Below, piece after piece: positions 16,501 to 25,132 of a stretch of 64,000 nucleotides of DNA (its first letter is position 1; every line of letters begins with the position of its first letter). Location of the stretch: NCBI GenBank assembly GCA_031422315.1, contig JANOQN010000038.1, forward strand, positions 1-64,000, written 5' to 3'. The position numbers and the translations under genes are program-made. The notes under the pieces are model-generated. The model did not search any database. It worked only from the letters and a program-made list of their open reading frames with translations, and was not told the DNA's origin. Origin of the DNA: JANNYA01 sp031422315. GTDB lineage: Bacteria; Pseudomonadota; Gammaproteobacteria; Xanthomonadales; SZUA-5.

Positions 16501-18628
16501 CCGCATGCCGGTTTATCAGTATTTTTCGCCTTTCTATCAGCATTGGTGCGAGCCTTTGCCGGAAAGCCTGCCATACATGGAGCGTGGGCTGGAACTAGCG
16601 ATGACCGGCATCAATCCGCTATCGGGTGGCTATTGCGTGGTGTTGGCAGCAATTAACCGGGCTATTTTTGGCGAGCCGTTAGAGGATTTGGCGCAGGATT
16701 GCCAGCGTGGTTTGAAGTTTTTGCGAAAAAGCAACCAACCAAAATCGCAAGCGATGCTGTATTGCGGGGTCATCCAGCCAATGTTGGCATTGCAGAGCAA
16801 AACACTAGATGCACTGAGCTTTGATTCCACCGATTACAGCGTCAGCGCTTTTTTTGATGACGATTATCAAACACCATCCATACCGTTGGCGTTTTATATT
16901 ACCGCGATGCTGCGGCACGCGTATTTGTTAGATTCTTACGCACATTGGCAGCCTTGCTCGCAGCAGCTTGGAATTGTGGCCGCCTGTTTGCCGGATAGTC
17001 CAAGCTGGGTTGAGGCACAGTTTTACGTTGCGCTCGGCCTCTTGAACTCAAGTTTCGCGCATACGCAAGCGTTGCCGGAACGAATGGCAGAAGTAAAGGT
17101 ATACCTTAATTTGTTCCAGCATTGGTCAGCGGATTGTGCGGCTAATTTTGAGCATAAATATCTACTAATCGCCGCCGAACTGGCTCGCTGCAGTAACGAG
17201 CCGCAGGCGGCCATGGATTTTTATGCTAGAGCGATAGACGCGGCATCAGATGCCGGTTTTTTATCCTGCGAAGCCCTGGCAAACGAGCGCTACGCGGAGT
17301 TTTGGATACAACAGCAACAGCGCCAGCTGGCGCGCAATTTTGTTAAAGAAGCTTATCATCTGTACCGGCGCTGGGGCGCGATTGCAAAATGTAATCAGCT
17401 TGAGCAGCGCTGGCCGGAAATCGCGCTGCGCAGCTATCGCCAGCGTAGCTCGGTTAGCCTTGGCAGTGCGGCGAGCAGCGGAACATTTCGCAGCAGCTCA
17501 GAGAATACTGGCTTTTTAGATTTGCAATCTTTGCTCAAAGCCAACCAGCTATTGGCGAAAGAAATTCAGCTGGATGCACTGCTGCGCCAGATGCTTGCCG
17601 TGTTGATTGAAAATGCCGGCGCCGAGCACGGCGCTATCATTTTGGCAGATGATGATGAGTTAATCGTCGAGGTAGTAGGCGGGCTTAGCACAGCTAGACG
17701 CGTGGAATCGAAGCGAATCGCAAAGCCGCTCGCACTAGCGCTTCAACAATCCACAAAGGGAATGAGTTTGCCGCTTTTGCCAAACGAGCTGATTGAATAC
17801 AGCAAGTTGACCTATAGCACGCTGGTGGTAAACAGCCCCCACTTAGACGAACGCTTTTCTCGAAGCAGCTATTTTCAATCGCAAACGCCAAAATCAGTGC
17901 TGTGTTTGCCGGTGGTCACTCAAGGCCGCATGGTTGCACTGGTTTATTTGGAAAATAACCAGCTTGAAAATGCCTTCAGCACGAAACAGCAGCAAACCCT
18001 CGAACTGCTGGGTGCGCAAGCGGCCATTTCGCTGTTGAACGCGCGCTTGGTCGAAAATTTGGAAGCGAAAGTCGAGCAGCGCACGCAAGAACTTCGGCAA
18101 ATGACCATGCGCGATGGCTTAACTGGCATCGCGAATCGACGCGCGTTTGACGAGCGCCTAGAGATCGAATGGCGCCGCAGCGAAAAAGCGGGCTCGCCAC
18201 TTGCATTGTTGATGATTGATATTGATCACTTCAAGCAATACAACGATGGCCTGGGCCATTTAGAAGGTGATCGCTGTATAAAGCTGGTTGCCCAGACGCT
18301 TGCGATGGTGGCAATTCAGGCCAACGGTACCGTCGCGCGCTACGGCGGTGAGGAGTTTTCCATGCTGCTGCCCGAATGCAATCTGGAGTTAGCCCAGCAA
18401 ATTGCGCAGCGATGCTTAACGGCGATTAGTGCGCAAGCTTTGGCACATCCAAAATCAAATGTTGGGCCGCACTTGTCAATCAGTATTGGCGTATGCGGCG
18501 TTGCACATAACAGGTCCAATCCATCGCTATCCATCGTCGACGCCAATGCGTTAATACGTCATGCGGATGCCGCGCTTTATCAAGCAAAAAATGCCGGGCG
18601 CAATCGCTGGTGTGGGCAAGTGCCTTAG
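13568..18628 (+). CDS. Ser/Thr kinase - AAA ATPase - GAF - GGDEF multidomain signalling protein
   Basis: This is 1686 residues. Residues 1-270 form a protein kinase with VVLKIL (K34), HEFSIL (E52), HGDIAPKN (D126, N131), DFG at 145-147 and DYMSPEQTGR; the glycine loop is weak. A large STAND/AAA-type ATPase follows, with P-loop GAAGIGKSALV near 325 and Walker B LFLDDLQWAD near 457. A long helical, TPR-like region covers about 700-1290. A GAF domain lies at about 1320-1490 (LLKANQLLAKEIQLDALLRQ). A coiled coil precedes the GGDEF domain (about 1515-1685), with LTGIANRRAFDERL, MIDIDHFKQYND and RYGGEEF near 1591-1597, so cyclic-di-GMP synthesis is likely. It is probably a cytosolic integrator; input and kinase targets are unknown. 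GTAAGGG precedes the ATG. An AAA protein gene follows after 67 bases. Confidence 0.9.
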   Translation: MQLAGFSIGNVIHAAGETVVAAAQTSDGESVVLKILNTEQPAPEQTARWQHEFSILQSLDSEWVIRANALLHVGRRSVLVLENFAEANLAQVIARNLLDFSDRLSIAMQLVQAISVVHAQQLIHGDIAPKNVLVDLAKLRIKLCDFGLASRLQHAQRREQIDFPRGTLDYMSPEQTGRTNLEVDYRSDFYSLGVTFYELFSGRRPFQVSDSMGMLHAQLTMMPEPLHIFDSNIPHALSALVQMLLAKYPDDRYQSSFGLLHDLSQIAGAWTNGLAAENFVLANSDVPERFCLPRKLYGREADVRAILSAFERVVDGPAGLVLIKGAAGIGKSALVGELHRPIVLRRGYFLRGKCDQFGRNQPYAALVRAFEPFLQQLASEGETRRHYWRERLTEALGEQAAAVASIIPNLRLILGTLPRLPVVPAAENEQRFHIAFLQFVKALAANNHPLMLFLDDLQWADASTLRLLEQLLGDEDSRCVLIVGAYRDQELDGNSALSLMLDRIKQKSTAHIVLENLSGADVSAMLTDMLKQNQNQVASLCQLLMEKTHGNPFFLSQFLHRLYEQGALRYRREQGAWHWDIAQIRGLGMTDNVVSLMLENLRALAPATQDLLATCAQLGDSFCLREVMAVEAQDALSCHTRLWPALQSGLLLPLNEDYKFERSPELLASARYRFLHDRVQQAAHDLTPSSERLALQLRCGRRLLAASSSAELDDRLFTILACLNAASSAITDTNERDNLTVLNLRAGLRAKAASAFETAVQLLRHAKALMPEQPWLSAPDQTLTLYQALAESEYLAGNFDDANALYPEVMHSATSVVAKVTLLLVQADQLHIQGRFPDALPVLREALNLLGRPFPESELEAAAMFPAEFAETEKLLANYQLEQLLLEPEMQGSAQLLEMRIYFALSYATYQSGQFASFAVDACRMVQTTLKHGQGDLSCIAYVTYMTAMAAMRKPYPLCYAMGRLALAMAEKRDSQYYRMPVYQYFSPFYQHWCEPLPESLPYMERGLELAMTGINPLSGGYCVVLAAINRAIFGEPLEDLAQDCQRGLKFLRKSNQPKSQAMLYCGVIQPMLALQSKTLDALSFDSTDYSVSAFFDDDYQTPSIPLAFYITAMLRHAYLLDSYAHWQPCSQQLGIVAACLPDSPSWVEAQFYVALGLLNSSFAHTQALPERMAEVKVYLNLFQHWSADCAANFEHKYLLIAAELARCSNEPQAAMDFYARAIDAASDAGFLSCEALANERYAEFWIQQQQRQLARNFVKEAYHLYRRWGAIAKCNQLEQRWPEIALRSYRQRSSVSLGSAASSGTFRSSSENTGFLDLQSLLKANQLLAKEIQLDALLRQMLAVLIENAGAEHGAIILADDDELIVEVVGGLSTARRVESKRIAKPLALALQQSTKGMSLPLLPNELIEYSKLTYSTLVVNSPHLDERFSRSSYFQSQTPKSVLCLPVVTQGRMVALVYLENNQLENAFSTKQQQTLELLGAQAAISLLNARLVENLEAKVEQRTQELRQMTMRDGLTGIANRRAFDERLEIEWRRSEKAGSPLALLMIDIDHFKQYNDGLGHLEGDRCIKLVAQTLAMVAIQANGTVARYGGEEFSMLLPECNLELAQQIAQRCLTAISAQALAHPKSNVGPHLSISIGVCGVAHNRSNPSLSIVDANALIRHADAALYQAKNAGRNRWCGQVP

Positions 18629-18695
18629 TTTTTATCCCCGTTCGTGGTGCGCTTGTCAAACCACTAAGCCTTAAACCTGAGATCAAGGATCTTCA

Positions 18696-20444
18696 ATGTC
18701 TGAAACCCGTCTACCCAATCAAACGCTACCCGAGCACTGGCCTTTATGGGCGAAAAAATTCGCTGAGCTATATTTTTCCGCCACCACCGCGATGTATGTT
18801 TTGCACGGCAATGTCGCGGATTTATACCCACTGCGGGACGCGCGTTTTGGCACGCTGAGCGAATTTTTAGCCGAGGAAATGTTCGGGCAATGGTCCTTAG
18901 TGCTGGGGTTCGATTTGGCGCGCGGCATTCGTGCGCTCGGTTCTAGCGATGCAAAGCGCCAGCTGGAAATGGTCGGTTTGCTTTCCCGAACATTAGGTGA
19001 GCCGAAAATGCTGCCGCGTGATCCGACTGTGGTGTTGGCGCTGCTGGATCGCATGGTAGCGGAGCAGCTGATTGCCGATAAGAATGATCAGCTGAGTATT
19101 GCCATCGTGATTGATTACGCGTCGTTTGTGGTGCCGAACAATGAGCGCGCCAATGCCAATAGCGCGCAGCATTTGGTGACGCTGCTCAATTGGGCCAGCA
19201 ATCCGTACATTAAACGCGGCAGCTTGGCGTTTGTGCTGGTTGATTCCAGATTAGCGGATATCAATGATCGGCTGAGTAGTTCACCGCACGTGGCTAGCCT
19301 GGAATTGCCGCTGCCGGATGAAGCGCTGCGCCAACTGTGGCTGAAATCGCTGATGGACAAAACGCCGTTCGATTCCTATTCGGATTTTCCGCCGGAAACC
19401 CTTGCTAAGTTGACCGCTGGCACCTCGCTCACCGATTTGGACATTCTGGTGCGCTCCAGCCGGGAAACCAAGCAGCGCCTCGATGCAAAGCAGTTCAAAG
19501 TGCGTAAAAAAGCGCTGATTGAGCGCCAAGCGCAAGGCTTGCTGGAGTTTGTCGAGCCCAAGTTTGGTTTGGATATGGTGGTCGGCCATGAAGCTGCGAA
19601 AAAACGTTTGCTAGAAGATGCCGAGCTGCTGCGTTTAGGCCGATTAGACGTAGCGCCAATGGGCTATCTATTCAACGGCCCGGTTGGCACCGGTAAGACT
19701 TTTCTAGCGACCTGTTTGGCCGGCTCAATTGGTATTCCGTGCGTGCAGCTAAAGAATTTCCGCAGTAAATTTGTCGGTGAAACCGAGGGGAATCTTGAGC
19801 GTGTGCTCTCCGTCCTGCGCGGCATGGGCCCGGTGATGGTGATTATTGACGAGGCCGACACGGTGCTGGGTGATCGTGAAGGCGGCGGCGATTCGGGTGT
19901 GGGTTCGAGGGTGTTTGGCATGATCGCCAATGCCATGGGCAATACCGAATATCGCGGCAAAATTGTCTGGATGCTGCTGACCGCGCGCCCAGATTTATTG
20001 CCGGTCGATATCAAACGCCAGGGCAGGGCAGAGATCCACGTGCCGCTGTTTTATCCGCAATCGCAAAGCGAGATCAAACAATATTTTTCGGTGCTAGCGA
20101 AGAAATTTGCTACCACGCTCGCCGTTGAGGACGTGCCCGACGTGCCGGAAAGCCACGTCGGCAATCTATCGGGGGCGGATATCGAAGCGCTGGTTGGGCG
20201 CGCGTGGCGCTTGGCGCTGCTGTCCGGGAAAGACAAGCTAGATCGCGCTGCGATTGAATCAGTCTTGGCTGGGTTTATGCCGTCAACCCAAACTGTCGAG
20301 CGTGAAATGCAAGAACTCGCGGCTATTATTGAATGCACCGAGCGCGAGTTTTTAGTGCCGAGTGCGCTGGAAAAACTCGAAGCTGCCGGTTCACGCGAAA
20401 AGCTGCAGCAGCGCTTCAAACAATTGCTCGCGCAGGTCGGTTAA
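18696..20444 (+). CDS. Ycf46-like AAA+ ATPase
   Basis: This encodes 582 residues, with AAGGA well placed before ATG 18696. The N-terminal module (about 100-260) looks like a degenerate ATPase fold: IAIVIDYASFVV, SLAFVLVDSRLADIND and LELPLPDEALRQLW, without a P-loop. The C-terminal AAA domain has GPVGTGKTFLATCLA (near 330), the pore-loop-like KSKFVGETEGNLERVL region, Walker B VMVIIDEADTVLGD and the sensor 1 LLTARPDLLP. This two-module layout resembles Ycf46/CDC48-like proteins. There is no membrane anchor and no HExxH protease site, so it is not FtsH. The stop is two bases before the folP GTG, so folP is probably co-transcribed. Confidence 0.82.
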   Translation: MSETRLPNQTLPEHWPLWAKKFAELYFSATTAMYVLHGNVADLYPLRDARFGTLSEFLAEEMFGQWSLVLGFDLARGIRALGSSDAKRQLEMVGLLSRTLGEPKMLPRDPTVVLALLDRMVAEQLIADKNDQLSIAIVIDYASFVVPNNERANANSAQHLVTLLNWASNPYIKRGSLAFVLVDSRLADINDRLSSSPHVASLELPLPDEALRQLWLKSLMDKTPFDSYSDFPPETLAKLTAGTSLTDLDILVRSSRETKQRLDAKQFKVRKKALIERQAQGLLEFVEPKFGLDMVVGHEAAKKRLLEDAELLRLGRLDVAPMGYLFNGPVGTGKTFLATCLAGSIGIPCVQLKNFRSKFVGETEGNLERVLSVLRGMGPVMVIIDEADTVLGDREGGGDSGVGSRVFGMIANAMGNTEYRGKIVWMLLTARPDLLPVDIKRQGRAEIHVPLFYPQSQSEIKQYFSVLAKKFATTLAVEDVPDVPESHVGNLSGADIEALVGRAWRLALLSGKDKLDRAAIESVLAGFMPSTQTVEREMQELAAIIECTEREFLVPSALEKLEAAGSREKLQQRFKQLLAQVG

Positions 20445-20446
20445 CG

Positions 20447-21346
20447 GTGTTTAATACTGCGTTTGATACCGAGAAAAAACTTCAGCTAGGCGCTTACGCG
20501 TTGTCGCTTGCGCGCCCGTTGATCATGGGTATTTTGAATGTAACTCCGGATTCGTTTTCAGATCGCACCAGCCAGCCCTCACACGAGCAGGCAATTTCCG
20601 AGGGCATTCGGTTGATGGATGAAGGCGCGGATATTGTCGATATCGGCGGCGAATCCACCCGGCCCGGCGCCGAATTTGTCGGTGTAGCTGAAGAGCTTGC
20701 GCGCGTCATTCCTGTCGTGCAGGCACTTGCCGCTATGAATCGCTGCCCGATTTCTATCGACACTCGCCGCGCCATCGTTATGCGCCAAGCGGTCGCCACT
20801 GGCGCGGTGCTGATTAACGATGTGTCCGCATTGACTGAGCCGGGCGCAATGCAGGCTGCGGCTGAGCTGGGTGTAGCAATCGTGCTGATGCATATGCAAG
20901 GCCAGCCCGCCACCATGCAAACTGCGCCGAGCTACACCGATGGCGTGCTCGATTGCGTGATTCGTTTCCTAACCGAGCGCATATTCGCCTGCCAAATGGC
21001 CGGTATCGACAAAAAGAAGCTGCTGATAGACCCGGGCTTTGGCTTTGGCAAAACCCTAGAACATAACCTTGAGCTGCTGGCTGGGCTGGATAAATTGCTG
21101 GCTCTAGACTCACCGATTTTGGTCGGGCTGTCTCGAAAAAGCATGATTGGCACTGTTACCGGTCGCAGCAATCCGGCTGATCGGGTTGCGGGATCAATAG
21201 CCGCCGCGGTAATGGCTGCAGAAAGGGGCGCGAAAATTATCCGCACGCACGATGTCAAAGCAACGCTTGATGCGATTGCGGTTTGGGCGGCGGTGCCGAA
21301 AACAACGCCCAAGAAATCGGAAGCGGGTTTGGCGAATTTGTTTTGA
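20447..21346 (+). CDS. folP: Dihydropteroate synthase
   Basis: This encodes 299 residues. The enzyme condenses p-aminobenzoate with hydroxymethyldihydropterin diphosphate in folate synthesis. Motifs are MGILNVTPDSFSD, GADIVDIGGESTRPGA, ISIDTRRAIVMRQAV, LINDVSAL, IVLMHMQGQPATMQ, LIDPGFGFGKTLEHNLELL, LVGLSRKSMIG and IIRTHDVKATLDA, the full family set. I choose GTG 20447, two bases after the AAA gene's stop; the frame is open further upstream, but only inside that gene. The usual neighbours FtsH and GlmM are absent. Confidence 0.97.
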   Translation: MFNTAFDTEKKLQLGAYALSLARPLIMGILNVTPDSFSDRTSQPSHEQAISEGIRLMDEGADIVDIGGESTRPGAEFVGVAEELARVIPVVQALAAMNRCPISIDTRRAIVMRQAVATGAVLINDVSALTEPGAMQAAAELGVAIVLMHMQGQPATMQTAPSYTDGVLDCVIRFLTERIFACQMAGIDKKKLLIDPGFGFGKTLEHNLELLAGLDKLLALDSPILVGLSRKSMIGTVTGRSNPADRVAGSIAAAVMAAERGAKIIRTHDVKATLDAIAVWAAVPKTTPKKSEAGLANLF

Positions 21347-21418
21347 GACGATTGACGTTGATTTAGTGGTTTCGTGGTTCAATCACGAAACAATATCAAC
21401 ACCACACAGAGGCTTGTC

Positions 21419-24400
21419 ATGCGTTTTTGCTTAAGCCAAATGTTCGCTGCGGGTTTACTCGGATTTGCGGCCAGCCTTAGTAGCGCCCCAGTCATCCAAA
21501 ATCCCTTGCTCTCTCCCAATCGCATCAATGTTGGCGATTACGTACACGTTTATTTCGACGTCACGGATTCAGGCGTTCCGGTGTTGGGTGTGGGTTATGT
21601 TGAAGTGCGTGGCAAACGCATTTGTAGAGCCCATGCAACCGGGGTTTTGGGGCGCCATGTTTGCAGCTTTGCTATTCCACATGGCGGTCAATTCACCCAC
21701 GTTATTCACTTCATGCCGAGCGCTGGAACACCGATCACGCTTAGCCAAACCCAGTTAGTAGGCGATCTTCGAATTGTTCGGGCCAAGCCCGCTATCACGC
21801 CCGAGGGCCGTGCAAGTTTGCTTTTCGCCAAGCTGGATTATTTAGATCCAGGTTCCGCCATTCAACCCACCGGCAATATCATGATTGCAGCGCGGTCAGG
21901 CGCACCGAGCTGCACCATAACGCTGCCGCAACTAACGCACTGCTTTTTGCTGTTTCCCTCAGCAGGCACCTATGAGCTTATCGCGCGCTACAGCGGCGAT
22001 GGCCAATTCCCCGCGCTCAGCAGCCCAATTTTTTTGCACAGCGTAGCGAAAGAGCGGCTAATTCACCGAATACCGCAAGACGAAACGCCCGCGACACAAG
22101 CTACGCCGCTGTTAAGTGAGCGCTTCGAACGGCTCACCGGTAGTGATGCGCTCGGGCTGCGCGCTGTCGGCCAGAACCCGGGTGTTTTTGACTATTCGGT
22201 TGGAACGCGCATACCGGGATTTGGCGACGTGCGCGGATTTTTGCAGCCAAATTCCTTGATTAACAGAGCGCTGAGCACGGCAGATTCTACCTTCAACACA
22301 CTTCGCGGATTCGCCATTGCGCGTACTAGCAATAGCGGTGGCCAACTAGTCGATGGCAAATTTTTGATCAACACGACACTTGCGCTTAATCCGCGAGACA
22401 CTAATCAGCGCAACGATGCATATCTGCTCGGCCCAGCAAATTCAAACGTGCAATGGTTGACCGCGCGCGCCGATGGTAGCGCCACCGCTTTGGGCGTTTC
22501 TGATGCGGAGCCTGGGCTTGACGGCTTCTTTTTCGTCAGCGCAGAAAATGGCATCGTCGCGGGCGATGCGGACAACGCACGCGATTTGTTTTTTGTTAAC
22601 CCGGCGGCGTTACCGCCTGAGCTACCGATTATTCGCTATCCGCTAGCTTTAACCGGCAATTCCGGGTCTATCAGGGAAGTTGATGCAGCAAGCCAGCAGC
22701 TGCTCATAACTGGCGGCGGTTTAGTGGTTGTTGATTTGCAAACGGGCGCGTTTCGCCAGCTGGTTGATGAAGAAACCTTCGTCGCCTATGCAACGTTTAC
22801 TGCAGCTGGTGATGTGCTTTATCAAACCAGGTTTCCTGGATCGCTCGTGCGGGTGACTAGGGCTGGCACATTGAGCACTTGGCCGATTCCAACTGGATCG
22901 GAAAATTACACGCTCAATCAGGTGCTCGCTAACGGCGAGGTACAGTTTTTAGGGGTCAATACCCAGCTCAGGCTTAACTTGCAAACCGGCGTGAGCAGGC
23001 AAGTTTTTAATGAATACGCAGGCGATGAGTTTCTTATTCGCGGCGGCTTGCTTAACTTCAACGCCTCGGGCGATCGCCTCGCAACATCTGGCTTTGGTGG
23101 TAGTCAAATAGTTGCCCTGCCCAGCACACAATCCGCGCGCTTGAACCTGCCCGCCGATTTTTTCAACCTCAAATTAGCGCCCGGCTTTGGGCAAGGCGCC
23201 GAGAACATTGGTTTTGAGTCCAGCAATGCCGAGCTAATGCAGGGCGATACCAACAGCCAGAGCGATGTGTTTTACAGAAATATTCAAACCGGTTTGACAA
23301 GTCGGCTGAGCCAAACAGCAGACGCCATGCAAACCACTTATGCAACTCGGCTTGCTGCACTAGGATCGAGTTTTGCGGTGATTGATCGCCCATCAAGCTC
23401 TGGCAACCCAGCCATTTTGGGCGGGCTGCAGCCGCTGTTGATTTCACTTCGGGATAATTCCCCAACGCCCATCGCACCGCCTGAAGCATTGCCAATTGGC
23501 TTTACCCCGAGCAAAGATGCAAGTTCAGGACTGTGGGTTTCACGCGATCGCCAGCGCGCCTACTTTCAGCGGCTGGTGCCTTTGTCAGCACCGATTGGCA
23601 TCAGCTTGCCCATGATTACCGAGCCGTTTGTATTTAAAAACGTAGCGCTCTCAACGGATGGATCACACGCGGTTCTATCCGTATCCAGAGGCGATGGTTT
23701 TGCAGATCAAGATTGGCTTTTTGATCTATCTTCGCAAGCTGCGCGCCTGCTAAAAGAGCGAACGCCCGCACAAAGCAGATATACGCTGGTTCATTACACG
23801 CTCGCGCGCGGCGCGGACGTTGCCTTGCGAAGTGAGACGATTATTTCTGATGTGTTTGCCGTCGATTTCTTGAGTTACTTTTTGGTGGATATTCGTACCG
23901 GCGTTGAAACGCCATTTCCGGCCAGCACTGATGCTGCCGTGGGCGTATCGGCGCAGCAGGTGCAGGTTGGTCAAATGGCGCTGTCTGACGATGGCTCAGT
24001 GCTGGCCTGGGTTTATCAAAGCGGCAACGCGAGCCCTTCCCCAAATGCAGGCTTGGTATGGCAGCGCAGCCCTTTTGCAGGCGTAACCACTGCTACTACC
24101 ATTACCCGCACTGTGCCAAGTACGCCGTTCGTTCGGCAAAACTATTTAGTCGAAGCGGTAGTGACCCACAAAGGCGCAGCGGGCACGCCGAGCGGGATAG
24201 TTCGCTTTGACGATGGCGCTGGCAGCCAGTGCGATGCCAACTTACAGCCGCAGGGCAGCGTAGGCCTAGCGCGTTGTAGCTTAAAATCCTTTCAAGCTAG
24301 GTCGAACGACGCAGGTATGCCGCGCATATCAGCAAGCTATCTAGGCGATTCAGGGTTTGCCTCAAGCTCAGCCGAATTCGCACTTGCTATTGCACGCACT

Positions 24401-24730
24401 ACGCCAGCGTTACTGCGTTTGAGCGCGGTTTCGGTAAATGCGGCAACTTTTCGCGTAAAAGCCGACTTTCAGCCGCGCGCCGAGCTGCCACTACTTGGCA
24501 TTTTACGGTTAAGTCTGCAGCAGTCAGTTAACGCCGAGCGAGTTGACACCCAAGCCTGCGATCTAACCGCAGCGCAACTACTAGAAAGCGGCGGCTGCGA
24601 ATTTATCGTCAATAATCCAGAGGCCAATATCAGCGTTTTGGGTGAGCTGATAGACGCCAACTACACATCTGAGCTGATCTGGCTTAGCGTGAATTTGCGA
24701 AATGCATTGCATAGCAGCGGGTTTGAGTAG
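21419..24730 (+). CDS. Large secreted protein with Ig-like and beta-propeller-like regions
   Basis: This encodes 1103 residues. The start ATG 21419 follows AGAGG and begins a signal peptide (MRFCLSQMFAAGLLGFAASL, SSA cleavage). Residues about 25-220 hold two Ig-like modules; the second has the YSGDG motif of bacterial Ig-like repeats. The middle (about 290-850) is a run of beta-strand repeats with short DGS/DG turns, suggestive of a WD40/TolB-like propeller. Near 900 another Ig-like domain contains THKGAAGTPSGIVRFDDGAG and ASYLGDSGFASSS. The chain ends HSSGFE; a terminal GFE is common in exported proteins of the Xanthomonadales as I recall them. It is probably surface or periplasmic. No enzyme motif is seen. 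Confidence 0.75.
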   Translation: MRFCLSQMFAAGLLGFAASLSSAPVIQNPLLSPNRINVGDYVHVYFDVTDSGVPVLGVGYVEVRGKRICRAHATGVLGRHVCSFAIPHGGQFTHVIHFMPSAGTPITLSQTQLVGDLRIVRAKPAITPEGRASLLFAKLDYLDPGSAIQPTGNIMIAARSGAPSCTITLPQLTHCFLLFPSAGTYELIARYSGDGQFPALSSPIFLHSVAKERLIHRIPQDETPATQATPLLSERFERLTGSDALGLRAVGQNPGVFDYSVGTRIPGFGDVRGFLQPNSLINRALSTADSTFNTLRGFAIARTSNSGGQLVDGKFLINTTLALNPRDTNQRNDAYLLGPANSNVQWLTARADGSATALGVSDAEPGLDGFFFVSAENGIVAGDADNARDLFFVNPAALPPELPIIRYPLALTGNSGSIREVDAASQQLLITGGGLVVVDLQTGAFRQLVDEETFVAYATFTAAGDVLYQTRFPGSLVRVTRAGTLSTWPIPTGSENYTLNQVLANGEVQFLGVNTQLRLNLQTGVSRQVFNEYAGDEFLIRGGLLNFNASGDRLATSGFGGSQIVALPSTQSARLNLPADFFNLKLAPGFGQGAENIGFESSNAELMQGDTNSQSDVFYRNIQTGLTSRLSQTADAMQTTYATRLAALGSSFAVIDRPSSSGNPAILGGLQPLLISLRDNSPTPIAPPEALPIGFTPSKDASSGLWVSRDRQRAYFQRLVPLSAPIGISLPMITEPFVFKNVALSTDGSHAVLSVSRGDGFADQDWLFDLSSQAARLLKERTPAQSRYTLVHYTLARGADVALRSETIISDVFAVDFLSYFLVDIRTGVETPFPASTDAAVGVSAQQVQVGQMALSDDGSVLAWVYQSGNASPSPNAGLVWQRSPFAGVTTATTITRTVPSTPFVRQNYLVEAVVTHKGAAGTPSGIVRFDDGAGSQCDANLQPQGSVGLARCSLKSFQARSNDAGMPRISASYLGDSGFASSSAEFALAIARTTPALLRLSAVSVNAATFRVKADFQPRAELPLLGILRLSLQQSVNAERVDTQACDLTAAQLLESGGCEFIVNNPEANISVLGELIDANYTSELIWLSVNLRNALHSSGFE

Positions 24731-24777
24731 GCTGGCTCGTTTCACAACGAAAATCGGTTTTTCGCGGTTCCCGTTTG

Positions 24778-24955
24778 TTACCGCCGCCGCACGGCAAACA
24801 TGCCCAATCCAAGCACCAATAGGCCCAATACGAACGAGGAATTTGACGTAAGCGCCGGAAGTTGAGGCTCAGGCTCAATCGTGAAATAAATTCTTCCAGC
24901 AACGCCGGGGTAAACTGGACTAGGTACTAGGATTGAGCTGGTAGCCCCAGGAAAA
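24778..24955 (-). pseudogene. 3' fragment of a gene with a C-terminal sorting signal
   Basis: On the minus strand a frame ending in TAA (24778-24780) encodes a Pro/Glu-rich lead (FTIEPEPQLPALTS), then a hydrophobic helix (FVLGLLVLGLGMFA) and a final Val-Arg-Arg-Arg. This is the architecture of IPTL/PEP-CTERM-like cell-envelope sorting signals. There is no start codon; upstream the frame runs into an unrelated Uma2-type fragment, so only the end of the original gene survives. Confidence 0.55.
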
Positions 24956-24959
24956 AGCG

Positions 24960-25109
24960 TAGTTCATCACTAATGCCAGCCATCGCGATAGCATGCCGGG
25001 GCGCGGGTCTAGGTTGAGTGTGCAGTACGCCGTGAATCAACTCCGCAATCCTGTGCGCAGGTACGCGGAGCAAATCCTCATAGGTTGCGAACTTCAGTGC
25101 AGTATTCAT
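24960..25109 (-). pseudogene. 5' fragment of a Uma2-family nuclease gene
   Basis: ATG at 25107-25109 starts about 50 residues matching the beginning of Uma2 (DUF820) restriction-endonuclease-like proteins: FATYEDLLRVPAHRIAELIH, then GVLHTQPRPAPRHAIA and a helix with GISDEL. A full protein would be about 180-200 residues and would carry the catalytic Asp and Glu-x-Lys further on. Here the sequence changes after about 50 residues, and the frame stops at 24927. It abuts the sorting-signal fragment. The two explain most of the 400-base stretch between 24731 and 25132. Confidence 0.6.
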
Positions 25110-25132
25110 GGGTTTAGTTTGTTGAGGTGCAG

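Noticed and set aside
18696..20444. FtsH protease, suggested by the position before folP
   Set aside because: No membrane helices and no HExxH zinc site; the N-terminal module is Ycf46-like.
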